DNA from: Euperipatoides rowelli
Taxonomy: Eukaryota > Onychophora > Udeonychophora > Euonychophora > Peripatopsidae
Assembly (NCBI GenBank): GCA_003024985.2
Contig: PXIH01S0003123.1
Direction: 5' to 3' (one strand)
DNA length: 16,402 bases
Shown: in pieces, positions 8,731 to 16,402 of the stretch
Numbering within the stretch: the stretch's first letter is position 1
Layout: every line of letters begins with the position of its first letter
The notes under the pieces: model-generated
What the model saw: the letters and a program-made list of their open reading frames with translations, nothing else
What the model was told of the DNA's origin: nothing
Databases searched by the model: none
Position numbers and translations under genes: made by a program

Positions 8731-8936
8731 TGATTATGTTGCGATACATTGTGGGTAGTGCTCTGAATCCCGATGTTTTTACTTGGGGTAGTAAGAGCTC
8801 ACTCCTATATTTCTTGGAGTTTATTAAAATTAGAGAGAAAGAGCTTGCTCCGATTTTTTAAAATCAGATTTCTCTGGATTCAGGGCGCACTCTTATGTAC
8901 GAGTGCTAGGAGTTTTTTCATACCTACCCTATGAGA
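8731..8936. repeat. Diverged copy of the right half of the 6120-6840 element
   Basis: GATACATTGTGGGTAGTGCT and CTGAATCCCGATG match GATGCATTGTGGGTACTTCT and CTGAATCCCAATG at about 6664-6695. The end GCTAGGAGTTTTTTCATACC parallels the right TIR at 6815-6840. Like its relative it has an inner inverted repeat: GTGCTCTGAATCC near 8757-8769 against GGATTCAGGGCGCAC near 8877-8891. No left end with the matching TIR was found, so this copy is truncated or fused to the MITE interior at 8550-8724. Confidence 0.72.
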
Positions 8937-10928
8937 GAGAGAGTTAGGGGTAGACATTGGGATCTTCAAAATGCTCTTCCAGATCACGATAGCTTAATTG
9001 GGTGATATAGAAGTTACTGTAGCTATAATAAGCTCTACATTTTGTTTTTAACTTTACCAGAATAACAAAGAGGCAAGCCTAAGGTATAATTAAAAGCTCT
9101 GAATCAGCTTTAATTTTAACAAAATAAACTATTCTTTTACAGCTTCTTTTATTCAGAACAAAAATTTTTAAAAATTACAGAGGTCATTTTTTTTATTATA
9201 GTATGGCCCTCCCCCTTCATTTCTAATATTTGGTTTTAATAGCCTAAGGCCAAAAAAAAAAAAAAAAAATCACACCCCCACTTACATCAACTCCATTACC
9301 AACAGTTCAGTATGCCCAATTATTTTAAACTAGCTCTTACCTAACTTTCTCTCATTGAGCATGTCAAAAACATTTGTTGTTGTTGTTTGTTTAAGAGCCC
9401 CTAGAAGAGATTTTCGATAAAAAAGTTTTGCTGCGCAATATTAGCTGGTAAACATAATTATTTTTGCTAGTTGAAAACGTATAAACTAATTGAAGGAAAC
9501 CGACAATTTTTTTTTGTTGTTGTTATAGAATATATTGTTGAAAATTTTACAAATGGATGAATGACAAACCAAATTCCACATAGCTCAATTTCATCTTTAT
9601 AGTAGCATTGGTTATACAGTCAAGCGATAGAAGAAGAAGAATTATGTTTTGCTAAGTGTTTTAAATACATTTCTAACAGCTTTTCATTTTGAAAGGCATT
9701 TTTGTTTTTAATAGACAGCCGGTCTTAATATTTCCCGATATGTTTTTCCTGTGATAAATTCAGATGCATAAACATATTGTGGAATTGTTTCGACCAGCTC
9801 CCCCTCCCCTCAGTTTTCAAACAAAAAAACAAAAAATTCTAAATTCTATTTCCAAGATTTCCATCTCCAGTAATAAATGACTATTTCTAAAAATAAGTTT
9901 CCAGTTGCTAGTTACACAGATTAATTACAGAAGAAAATAACTCAAAAATTGAAGGGACTTGAAAAATTCAATTGAGTTACCAAAATTTTACTGAATGAAA
10001 TTAAGCATTCCCTTTCTACCCACCCCCACCCTCACACAAAAAAATAAACTGGTAGAAAATTAAGAATTATGAAAAAAAAAAAAATAATACTATTAGCACA
10101 ACAATAAATTATGCAGTGTAATTTAGTGGCATAAAAAAATATGCTTATTCTCTCTCCATGTAGGCTATCTAACAAAATTTATCATAAATTAGTGAGGTTG
10201 ATTTTTAAATTTTTTGTTTAATTTTCAATAGGCTAAGCTAAATTGGTTTTATTTATTCTTTTAATGTAATTAATTTTATTTTGAATAAGCTAAAGGAGAG
10301 ACAGAAAATACCTTAAACAAGTAGGCCTACAATATCAGTAGGCCTGTAGAGAGAACAGAAGAAAATATGTTAGATTAATAATTTTTTAATTTACTTTGAC
10401 AAGATTAAAATAATATGGCAAATTGAAGGGAGCAAAAAATTAGGCATTTATAATGTAAAATCTAGTAAAATATTAAAATTTTTCAAAATTGGCTACAATA
10501 TTTTGGCTAATCATCAGTTTTCATAGGCGTAACAAAATTATGTGTGGTGACCTCGGCTGGCTTAAATTAAATGAACCCTTGTTGACCATATTTGTAGACT
10601 TCTATATATAGGCTAAGCCAAAAATATATATAATTTACAGTGATCGAAAGTTCACAATATTTTATAGTTGCCTAAAGAGCAACCTATATAACAAATGTTG
10701 TAGCCATAATATTAGGGATGTCAGCCCCAAAATTAATACAATATTTTAGAGAGTTTAATATAAGCACTTTGAAGCAAAATTAGTAGTTAAAAATAAGTTT
10801 TGAATAGTTTATTTATTTATTTTTATTTATTTAAACATAAATAATTAAAATATAGAAATATGTCATGTTAATTCTAGATATAATTAGGTAGCCCTGCCGG
10901 GCTTGAATTAATTAAAAGATACAGTAGT

Positions 10929-10968
10929 TGCCCTCCACTAAAATTCAACAGCCGCGGGCTGTAGGGCA
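10929..10968. repeat. Small nested GC-rich hairpin
   Basis: ACAGCC (10948-10953) pairs with GGCTGT (10957-10962) across GCG. Directly outside, AGGGCA (10963-10968) pairs with TGCCCT (10929-10934). A related weaker string, GCCCTGCCGGGCTTGAATT, lies about 40 bp upstream. In this AT-rich setting it stands out, but no function can be assigned. Confidence 0.45.
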
Positions 10969-11119
10969 GACTAATTTTCGAACTCCGATTTAAAAAAAAA
11001 ATGTTATTTATTATTCAATTTAAATTTAGAGAGAAACGCTTGAAAGTATACTAAATATATCTATTTTTAATAATTTTCATTAGAATTCCTTTTTTTAAGT
11101 CGATTTTGCAACCTCCTCT

Positions 11120-11132
11120 CCCCCCCCCCCCC
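11120..11132 (+). repeat. Homopolymer C13 followed by A8
   Basis: Thirteen C, preceded by CCTCCTCT, run straight into eight A. It is on the opposite strand sense to the three G runs of the window. Confidence 0.9.
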
Positions 11133-11670
11133 AAAAAAAAACCAATTTGAAAAAATGCCCATACTGCCAACTCCTCGCTACACTTCTGCTTAACATTGAG
11201 GAATATGTTGTTCCTGTGAATTTTGGCAGTTCCATTTTTAAGGAAAATCCATGTTAAGCAGGGGATACAGAATATAATGTAGTGATTAAAAATTGATAAA
11301 AACTAACGTTTTTATATTTTGTGTCAATAAAATTTAAATAGGTATAATAACGAATTCATGTTGGCCAGGGGCATGTTAGGTGAGGGTTACTTGCTTTAAC
11401 ATTATAAGGAAGTATTTCTATGAATTTGATAATTTAGGCCTATGGTTTCATATTTTTTTTGCAGCAAGACTAGTACAGTAAGACATATATTTTTATTTAC
11501 ATTGATTTTATTTACTATTGTTATATATTTTAACAAATGAACTTGGTCCCAAAGGATATGGTTCAAATTTACATTTAAAATAATTTAATGAATATTAAAG
11601 ATTTGCTTAGTGAAACAATAGCAAAAAAATGCATTAAAAAAAAAAAAAAAACACTGTGTACATAATGTAA

Positions 11671-11806
11671 AAATACACACACACATGCATATACATACAT
11701 AGATATACGGTGTGTATATATATATATATATACACACACATACATACACACGCATATATATAGCCTACATACACATACATATACAGTATATACTATATAC
11801 ACATTG
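11671..11806. repeat. CA/TA microsatellite, block 1
   Basis: This is an interrupted run of (AC)n, (TATATA)n and (ACATAC)n, with a TATATATATATATATATA core near 11716-11731. Minus-strand open frames through it (11575-11802) are Tyr/Val/Cys-rich translations of the repeat, not proteins. Confidence 0.92.
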
Positions 11807-11924
11807 TTAATTTTGTTAAAATAAATAAAATTTGTTCTAAAAAAAAAATATGAATAAAGATTTGTCTTTTCTAGGGTAGGCTAAGTTAATATTTTTTCTA
11901 TATGATATTTATAAAAAAAAAAGA

Positions 11925-12058
11925 ATACATATACCGGTATATATACACATACTGTAAATATGCCCAGATATATAAAAAAAAATACACACACACATATACA
12001 TACACATATATACACATACACCGTACATATACATACAATATACACATACATACATATA
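11925..12058. repeat. CA/TA microsatellite, block 2
   Basis: This second interrupted (AC/AT)n block lies 118 bp after the first. It includes the perfect 14-bp palindrome ATATACCGGTATAT at 11929-11942. The overlapping minus-strand frames (11881-12133) are repeat translations. Confidence 0.92.
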
Positions 12059-12445
12059 AAGACCAAAGACTTTAAAAATACACACACTGAAGACATTCTT
12101 CTTTCTTTGCAATATTATGCTAATAAACCTCAAGGATAAAAAGATGCCATCATTATTTCTTTTACTTGTCGATATAGAGCTTTCTTCTTCATTTATTAAA
12201 GTGGTTTATCAATGATTTTTTTTTAATTGATTATATGTTCAGTTTTACCTAAAAACATTTGTATAATTAATCAATTTGGAAAATTAAAAATGAAACATAT
12301 AAAAATTTGCAAGTTTCTACACTGTTTTAAAAAAATAAAATCTGACTGCTGACGTCAAATTGACGTAGCCAAAAAATAAAATCAGGCTGGGGGAAAATGC
12401 ATATCTGGGATCCAGACCCAGACACTAGTTATGACACAATAGCCT

Positions 12446-12723
12446 AGAAACGGGATCCTATAAGTGACATTTTGGTAAATGGATAGCAGCTTTATGTTAT
12501 TTACAGTCCTAAACTTAACATAACCCTGAACCCTAACTTCTACTATGTATTAAACCCACTATGCCCCAACCCTATGATAATCTAAAGGTGAAATAATCCT
12601 TTTTTGATAGGTTTTGATCATTTGCAAACAACTTCCGTTAGCCCTCTCATAATGACAGAAATATATGTGCAGATGTTAAAAACATAAAAACGTGGTAATT
12701 GTCATTTATTGGATCCCCTTTCT
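12446..12723. mobile_element. MITE-like element, 278 bp, 26-bp TIRs
   Basis: 12446-12471 (AGAAACGGGATCCTATAAGT and GACATT) and 12698-12723 are inverted copies with about 22 of 26 matches. The interior is non-coding and carries the shared core at 12475-12605, plus CCGTTAGCC near 12636, comparable with the CCGTCAGCC string of the 8207-8452 element read in reverse. No target duplication is evident. It abuts the 3' tail of the minus-strand LINE relic at 12724 and may have inserted into it. Confidence 0.75.
12475..12605 (+). repeat. Shared MITE core, copy 4
   Basis: AAATGGATA, ACAGTCCTAAACTTA, ACCCTGAACCCTAACTTC and CCAACCCTATGATAATCTAA with AGGTGAAATAATC match 5478-5590 in order and orientation, with a short extra segment near 12543-12560. 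The last part, GGTGAAATAATC, also matches 8286-8297 reversed. Confidence 0.85.
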
Positions 12724-12733
12724 CATGACTTCA

Positions 12734-13380
12734 TTACGGTATTAAGTTAATTTCTAAAAAAATTATTAGTAAATAAAAAGTCGTCCAACTGATTTTTAAA
12801 ACTATTGATTGCAGTAGGCTACACTGAATCACATGAACAGGCAAGCGGTTCCATAAATCAACACCACGATTTACAATAAACATATGCCTCATTCTCAACC
12901 TAGTATTTTCTTTTTTAGCAGTAGATCACCTGAGAAAACAAACTTTTATGATTCTTATAGTAAACAAAACCCTCAAAAATACTTTCAAACAATTTATCAA
13001 TATTGTAAAAAGGATTGGAAAGCGGATTGTAAAATAAGCCAACCAACCAATTAAAGTTATTACCGTAATCAAAATAATAAACCACATGATCTCTTGATCA
13101 AAATCATTAATGTCTAAAACTTTAATGGGAATATCAATACGAGAAATCAACGCTATTCCGCCTCCTTTTTGGCCAGAATTTCTCTTTTTATTAAAACATA
13201 AATAACTATTGGAATTCAAAATAGTATTAAGATTCAAATTTTTTTTTAACCAGGTTTCAGTTAAAGCAAAAAAAATAAAGGATTATGTCACTAAGAACCC
13301 ATTCAATTTCTTTTATTTTAGATAAAATAGAATTTACGTTAGTACCGTATATAAAAACCTTGACAGACAAATATGAGTTT
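12734..13380 (-). pseudogene. ORF2 relic: endonuclease joined to C-terminus
   Basis: On the minus strand, VFIYGTNVNSILSKIKEIEW (about 13363-13304) starts the endonuclease. After a frameshift, LTETW (around 13265-13250) carries the catalytic Glu. The long open piece at 13237-12926 gives YLCFNKKRNSGQKGGGIALI and VLDINDFDQEIMWF, and one frameshift restores NWLVGLFYNPLSNPFYN and EGFVYYKNHKSLFSQ. At 12930 the endonuclease stops short of its GDFN-type region. The next recognisable protein is RLRMRHMFIVNRGVDLWNRL (12900-12841), then FKNQLDDFLFTNNFLEI and a stop at 12736-12734, the standard CR1 ORF2 C-terminus. All of the reverse transcriptase is missing. Several frameshifts make it non-functional. 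Confidence 0.78.
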
Positions 13381-13508
13381 GATTGCTATTGGGAATGAGT
13401 AGGTACTATCATTATTATTATTATTATCATTGTCAAAGTCAGAACTTTTACTAATATTGTCAACAACTTTTTTATTTATTTCTACTATCCTATTACCAAT
13501 CAGTTTCA

Positions 13509-13637
13509 CCATGGATTCATTTTATGTTTCTTATATTGATCATATATAGTTTTATCTATGTCTCTTTCTTTTTTAGATTTATCTAAAGCAAGTGAAAGTT
13601 TATATTTACAAACAAATGATTTAAGTTTATGAGCCAT
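13509..13637 (-). pseudogene. Remnant upstream of ORF2, probably ORF1 C-terminal part
   Basis: An open minus-strand piece starts with MAHKLKSFVCKYKLSLALDK and goes on with a Lys-rich segment ending MNPW. After a stop and frameshift a related frame continues with IVEINKKVVDNISK and an Asn/Asp run, and then reaches the ORF2 start. Its position directly before the endonuclease suggests the end of ORF1, but I do not recognise the domain and it shares no clear string with the + strand ORF1 relic. A trinucleotide ATT/AAT run (near 13410-13427) overlaps it. Confidence 0.4.
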
Positions 13638-13799
13638 TTTAAAGAAATTCCATTAGATATTTTCCGGTTTGAAATTGTTTTTACATAATTCTATATTAAC
13701 TTCCCCAAAAGTGTCCTGGAAGACCATCATTGATTAAGACCATGTTATTGTATTATTATTATTAACTAGCTCATGTTTAGATCTAATAATTTCACAAAA

Positions 13800-14450
13800 A
13801 AAAAAAAATGACAATAATAATACCGGTACCATAATAATAAGAAGTTAATAATAATTTATTAAAAAATAAAAACCCCCAAAATTTGCAATACAAACAATTA
13901 GAAATTATTAGAAACAATACAGAAAATAGATTACACATATTCCTACCCTGAATCCCATAAACATCAAAACATACTAACATAAGTATGGTGCAAGGTGAAA
14001 ACAGACTCATCCCAACAAAAAACATTATGACTATGCCACTATGGTATATAATAACACATATTTACATATACTGTAGGCTATATGTTAACCACAAAAAATA
14101 AAGAAAAATAAATATACAAAAATATGGCATCCAAAATTTTTTACCTAACATAAAATACTACGGTAACATATAACATCATATAAATTTACCTTATAAACAG
14201 TGCAACAGCATACAAAAAAACCTCAACCCTTACATCATATTTGTCTGTTCAATAATATCCAATTCGTTACCCCATTTATAAACTCATCCAGACTTCCAAC
14301 ATTTTTTATATTATTAGGTAATATCCTATTTACAGCATTGCAAATATAAAAATATCTAGTGTCCTGGGGAACAGTGACCATTTGATCATAAATTTTAAAA
14401 TAAATTGTCAAATTGAAACTAATAGTTTTGAATTTTTTCACTATGGTCAT
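13800..14450 (-). mobile_element. 3' end of another CR1-like LINE
   Basis: This minus-strand segment contains an ORF2 C-terminal piece (14450-14235) and then about 430 bp of AT-rich 3' untranslated sequence. That sequence ends in a G/T-rich and ATT-rich tail (near 13870-13805) with TACCGGTACC at 13821-13830. A short-repeat 3' tail suits the CR1/L2 group. At 14450 the ORF2 sense switches strand: the adjoining sequence is RT coding on the + strand. Confidence 0.6.
14235..14450 (-). pseudogene. ORF2 C-terminal fragment
   Basis: The open frame reads QDTRYFYICNAVNRILPN and VGSLDEFINGVTNWI before a stop. This is the pattern of the CR1/L2 ORF2 C-terminus (a FF..R.VN.WN.LP motif followed by a SL..F...LD motif), with the Trp replaced. 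An in-frame TAG lies immediately upstream of the ATG at 14450-14448, so that ATG has no meaning as a start. It aligns in position, but not closely in sequence, with the C-terminus at 12900-12734, so it comes from a different LINE family. Confidence 0.6.
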
Positions 14451-16176
14451 CTAAATGCTGATGAGATAAAAAATTGACCGAGATCGCCAGGAGTTAGTAT
14501 GTGTGCTGGATTTTGATAACAGAGACCTTTTTGACCAAAAATACTCGGAGATAATTCATAAAGTTCATGAAATTATATATAATCACACTCCGAAAAAAAA
14601 GAATTTATACCTCAGGAGATAAAAAGAAAAAACCTCCTTGGTTAAATAAAAACCTAATGCAAGCTATTTGAAAAAAGAACAATGCCTTAAAACTTTTTAT
14701 AAAGTCAAAAACTGATGTAAATTTAATCAATGTTAAAATGATGAGAAATAATGTCAATAATCAAATCAGAAATGCACGTTGCATTTTTGAACACGAGTTG
14801 ATAAAAAGATTTCCTACAGATAGAAATGTTATGTTCTCGTATTTAAAAAGTAACAAAAATCCTGGATTTATGCAAATAAATGAATTAGAAAAAGATGGAA
14901 TACTCCTACATGAAATAAATGACATAGGCAGTTGTTTGGCAACATATTTCACGAAATTCAATATAGCTCAAAATAATATAATAGATTTGTCTCTAAAAAA
15001 TGAAAATGTTGTAAACTTGATATGAAAATAACCCAATTAGAAGTCTCAGAAATAATAAAAAATAAATAAAAAAGTTGTTTTTCTCATCCGCTGATGGAAT
15101 ATCTGATTTACCATCTCTTAAAATACAATGGTTTTTTTACAATACTGATCACTATGGTAATAAACAATACCTTAAAATAGTCATTGCTACCTAAACAATG
15201 GAAAGAAGGAATAGTTATCCCTACTTTTAAAGGTGGGGATAAAAAATCTGCAAAATCCTATCCTCCGATTACTCTAACTTCGTCACAAGCAAAGAAAGCT
15301 GAAAGGTGTTATTCTAAAAAGGTTAGAATCTCACACTAATGATATAGATTTGTTTGAACATAATCACTATGCTTTTCATAGAGGTCAATCAACTACAGGA
15401 AATTTACATGAAATGAATCACTATTGTCTCAATGGTTGGTAACACAAAATACCTACTGATGTGGTCTATTTAGACTTATCGTCAGCTTTTGATACTAGTA
15501 TACACAAGCTACTTATCGAAAAACTTTCACATTTGAGTTTTGATTTCTGGTTGATTCTATGGATAGTTGATTATTTAAAGGAGAGATCAATATCTGTGAA
15601 AGTAAATGGTTATGTTACAAAGAAATATCCAATCAACTGTGGTCTACCTCAGGGCTCTATACTATCGGGCTTTCTATTCATAACCTTTCTGAGCGATATA
15701 CAACTGAACATAAATTCCAAACTTCTATACGATGATGATGTGAAGCTAATGAGAAGTATTTATAGTAAAGAGGATACAAATGTACTTCAAAAAGATTTAA
15801 AGGTGTTGGTAGAGTGGTTTAATGAAAATGGCCTAATAATAAACAAAGATAAGACTAATAATATAAGATACCATTCCAAAGAAAATATATGTAGTTATTA
15901 TATTGATGATGTTTTATCGAGTTGTTCAAGCACTCAAAAGGATCTAGGGATTTTGTTTGATTGCAGACACACTTCTGGGCTACAGCCCTTATATTGACCT
16001 ACTTGTGTGTAAGGCTAATCAAACCTTTGGGTGGATTAGAAATGGCATAAAGTATTTGTCAATCTCATTATTTAAAATGGAATATATACTGTATGTATAC
16101 ATTGTCAATATTTGAATATTCCATTTCTGGGATATGGATTCTAAATTCTGGAGACTTGAACAAGTTAGACAAGTTA

Positions 16177-16234
16177 GATAGATTATAAAATTCAGGTATA
16201 TATTAAAGCATATACCTGAATTTTATAATCTATC
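16177..16234. repeat. Perfect 25-bp inverted repeat with 8-nt loop
   Basis: 16177-16201 is the exact reverse complement of 16210-16234, separated by ATTAAAGC. The right arm is in phase with the thumb coding (FYNLSFEER), whereas the left arm falls where the family has an ordinary Arg/Lys-rich segment. The left arm therefore looks like a local inverted copy of the right. Directly before it, ACAAGTTAG is tandemly doubled (16160-16177 region). Confidence 0.95.
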
Positions 16235-16293
16235 ATTTGAAGAAAGAATAATGAGACTTACGGGTGTTATGTCCTCTTCCCAAAGATTCCTGA

Positions 16294-16304
16294 GGGGGGG
16301 GGGG
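16294..16304 (+). repeat. Homopolymer G11 inside the RT relic
   Basis: Eleven G follow CTGA within the ORF2 thumb region. The family protein here normally reads an Arg-Gly or Arg-Arg-Leu-Arg-Gly stretch, so a GGG-containing seed may have expanded. Confidence 0.9.
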
Positions 16305-16402
16305 CATGATATACTGTATATGTACAAAGAAATTGTTACATTTGATAACATTTATTTATTTTATTAAAATCATAAAAGATTTAGACCTAAGTCTATACAG
16401 TG

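Larger units (their letters stand above)
8937..11670. other. Long AT-rich stretch without recognised gene
   Basis: I find no coding region or known repeat family here. Minor features are TGTTGTTG-type runs near 9375 and 9515, a short GC-rich hairpin at 10929-10968, the 10-bp palindrome GTAGGCCTAC at 10321-10330, A/T homopolymers, and a C13 run at 11120-11132 followed by A8. Confidence 0.6.
12724..13790 (-). mobile_element. Second CR1-like LINE relic, RT deleted
   Basis: Read on the minus strand from about 13790, this is an ORF1-like remnant, then an endonuclease start, then directly an ORF2 C-terminus with a stop at 12736-12734. It shares KVLDI-type and WLVGLFY endonuclease strings with the + strand relic at 3183-3582, so both belong to the same or closely related families. 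Reverse transcriptase is missing here too, but the joint is in a different place. The downstream side ends at the MITE at 12723. The upstream side begins next to the 3' tail of another LINE (13800-14450, same strand), so it is 5'-truncated. Confidence 0.75.
14455..16402 (+). mobile_element. CR1-like LINE ORF2 segment, RT part, runs off the window
   Basis: This is a 5'-truncated LINE in + orientation, starting in the linker after the endonuclease and including fingers, palm and thumb of the reverse transcriptase. It continues past the right edge. The ORF2 C-terminal motif is not reached inside the window. It stands head to head with the minus-strand C-terminal fragment at 14235-14450, and together the two pieces cover complementary parts of one ORF2. 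Confidence 0.8.
14490..16402 (+). pseudogene. Broken ORF2 reverse transcriptase, partial
   Basis: The linker pieces include DFDNRDLFDQKYSEIIHKVH (about 14512-14571), PPWLNKNLMQAI and the open piece 14738-15025. RT fingers read LPKQWKEGIVIPTFKGGDKK and SYPPITLTS (about 15189-15282). One frame then runs from 15305 to 15997 with a single stop, TAA, at 15438-15440. It shows the HRGQST motif, motif A LDLSSAFDT (Asp at 15473-15475), motif B GLPQGSILS (15641-15667) and the catalytic box YDDD (15728-15739), where the family usually has YADD or FADD. The thumb continues in other frames with YIDLLVCKANQTFGWIRNGI and NLSFEERIMRLTG. Such RTs copy element RNA at a nicked target. Stops and frameshifts make this copy inactive. 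Confidence 0.85.

Noticed and set aside
10905-10995. tRNA or SINE head around TTTTCGAACTCCG
   Set aside because: B-box match is weak, no A box at the right distance, and no cloverleaf.
11575-12133. Three overlapping minus-strand open frames rich in Tyr, Val, Cys and Ile
   Set aside because: They are translations of CA/TA microsatellite and of poly-A/T runs; no domain, and two frames overlap in different phase.
12350-12366. CRE-like TGACGTCA with flanking inverted TTGACGT
   Set aside because: A single short palindrome with no gene nearby; no regulatory role can be supported.
13792-14025. Minus-strand 77-codon frame
   Set aside because: Lies in the AT-rich 3' tail of the LINE, downstream of the ORF2 stop at about 14235; no motif.
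14761-14961. Minus-strand 66-codon frame
   Set aside because: Antisense shadow of the ORF2 linker frame at 14738-15025.
1-16402. Prokaryotic defence, toxin or phage system
   Set aside because: No operon-like reading frames, no ribosome-binding-site spacing and no bacterial gene families; all protein homology recognised is LINE-derived.

Overview
This window looks like a gene-poor, strongly AT-rich stretch (roughly 70% A+T by eye) of a metazoan nuclear genome. The grounds are broken CR1-like non-LTR retrotransposons, short inverted-repeat DNA transposons, a hAT-type element with a degenerate 8-bp target duplication, a minisatellite with TTAGGG-like cores, and CA/TA microsatellites. I see no intact host gene, no rRNA and no confident tRNA. 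The organism cannot be named from this sequence. An AT-rich marine invertebrate such as a mollusc or cnidarian would fit, but that is inference.

Layout. 1-889 is plain AT-rich DNA. 890-1474 is a minisatellite of about 18 units of 28-37 bp in which two unit types alternate. 1896-3702 holds a + strand CR1-like element: a duplicated 66-bp block, a broken ORF1 (zinc-finger-like, coiled-coil and RRM-like parts), then an ORF2 endonuclease start running almost directly into the last residues of ORF2. 3711-4427 is a non-autonomous hAT-like element. 5201-5650, 8207-8452 and 12446-12723 are three MITE-like elements with different terminal inverted repeats but a common internal core; a fourth, endless copy lies at 8550-8724. 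6120-6840 is bounded by 26-bp inverted repeats (25/26) and contains a tRNA-like promoter pair; a diverged copy of its right half is at 8731-8936. 8937-11670 is mostly featureless. 11671-12058 is two CA/TA microsatellite blocks.

The right third is LINE-derived. On the minus strand, 13790-12724 is a second relic in which endonuclease is joined to the ORF2 C-terminus with no reverse transcriptase, and it ends against a MITE. 14450-13800 (minus) is the C-terminal end and 3' tail of another CR1-like element. Back to back with it, 14455-16402 (+) carries the linker, reverse transcriptase palm and thumb of an ORF2 but stops short of the C-terminus at the window edge. These two pieces are complementary parts of one ORF2, as expected from 5' inversion during retrotransposition.

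Nothing here appears to work as a living gene system. The interest is in how the repeats were built: two RT-deleted LINE copies, a possible twin-priming product, a perfect 25-bp hairpin inside the RT relic, and MITEs that share a core but not their ends.
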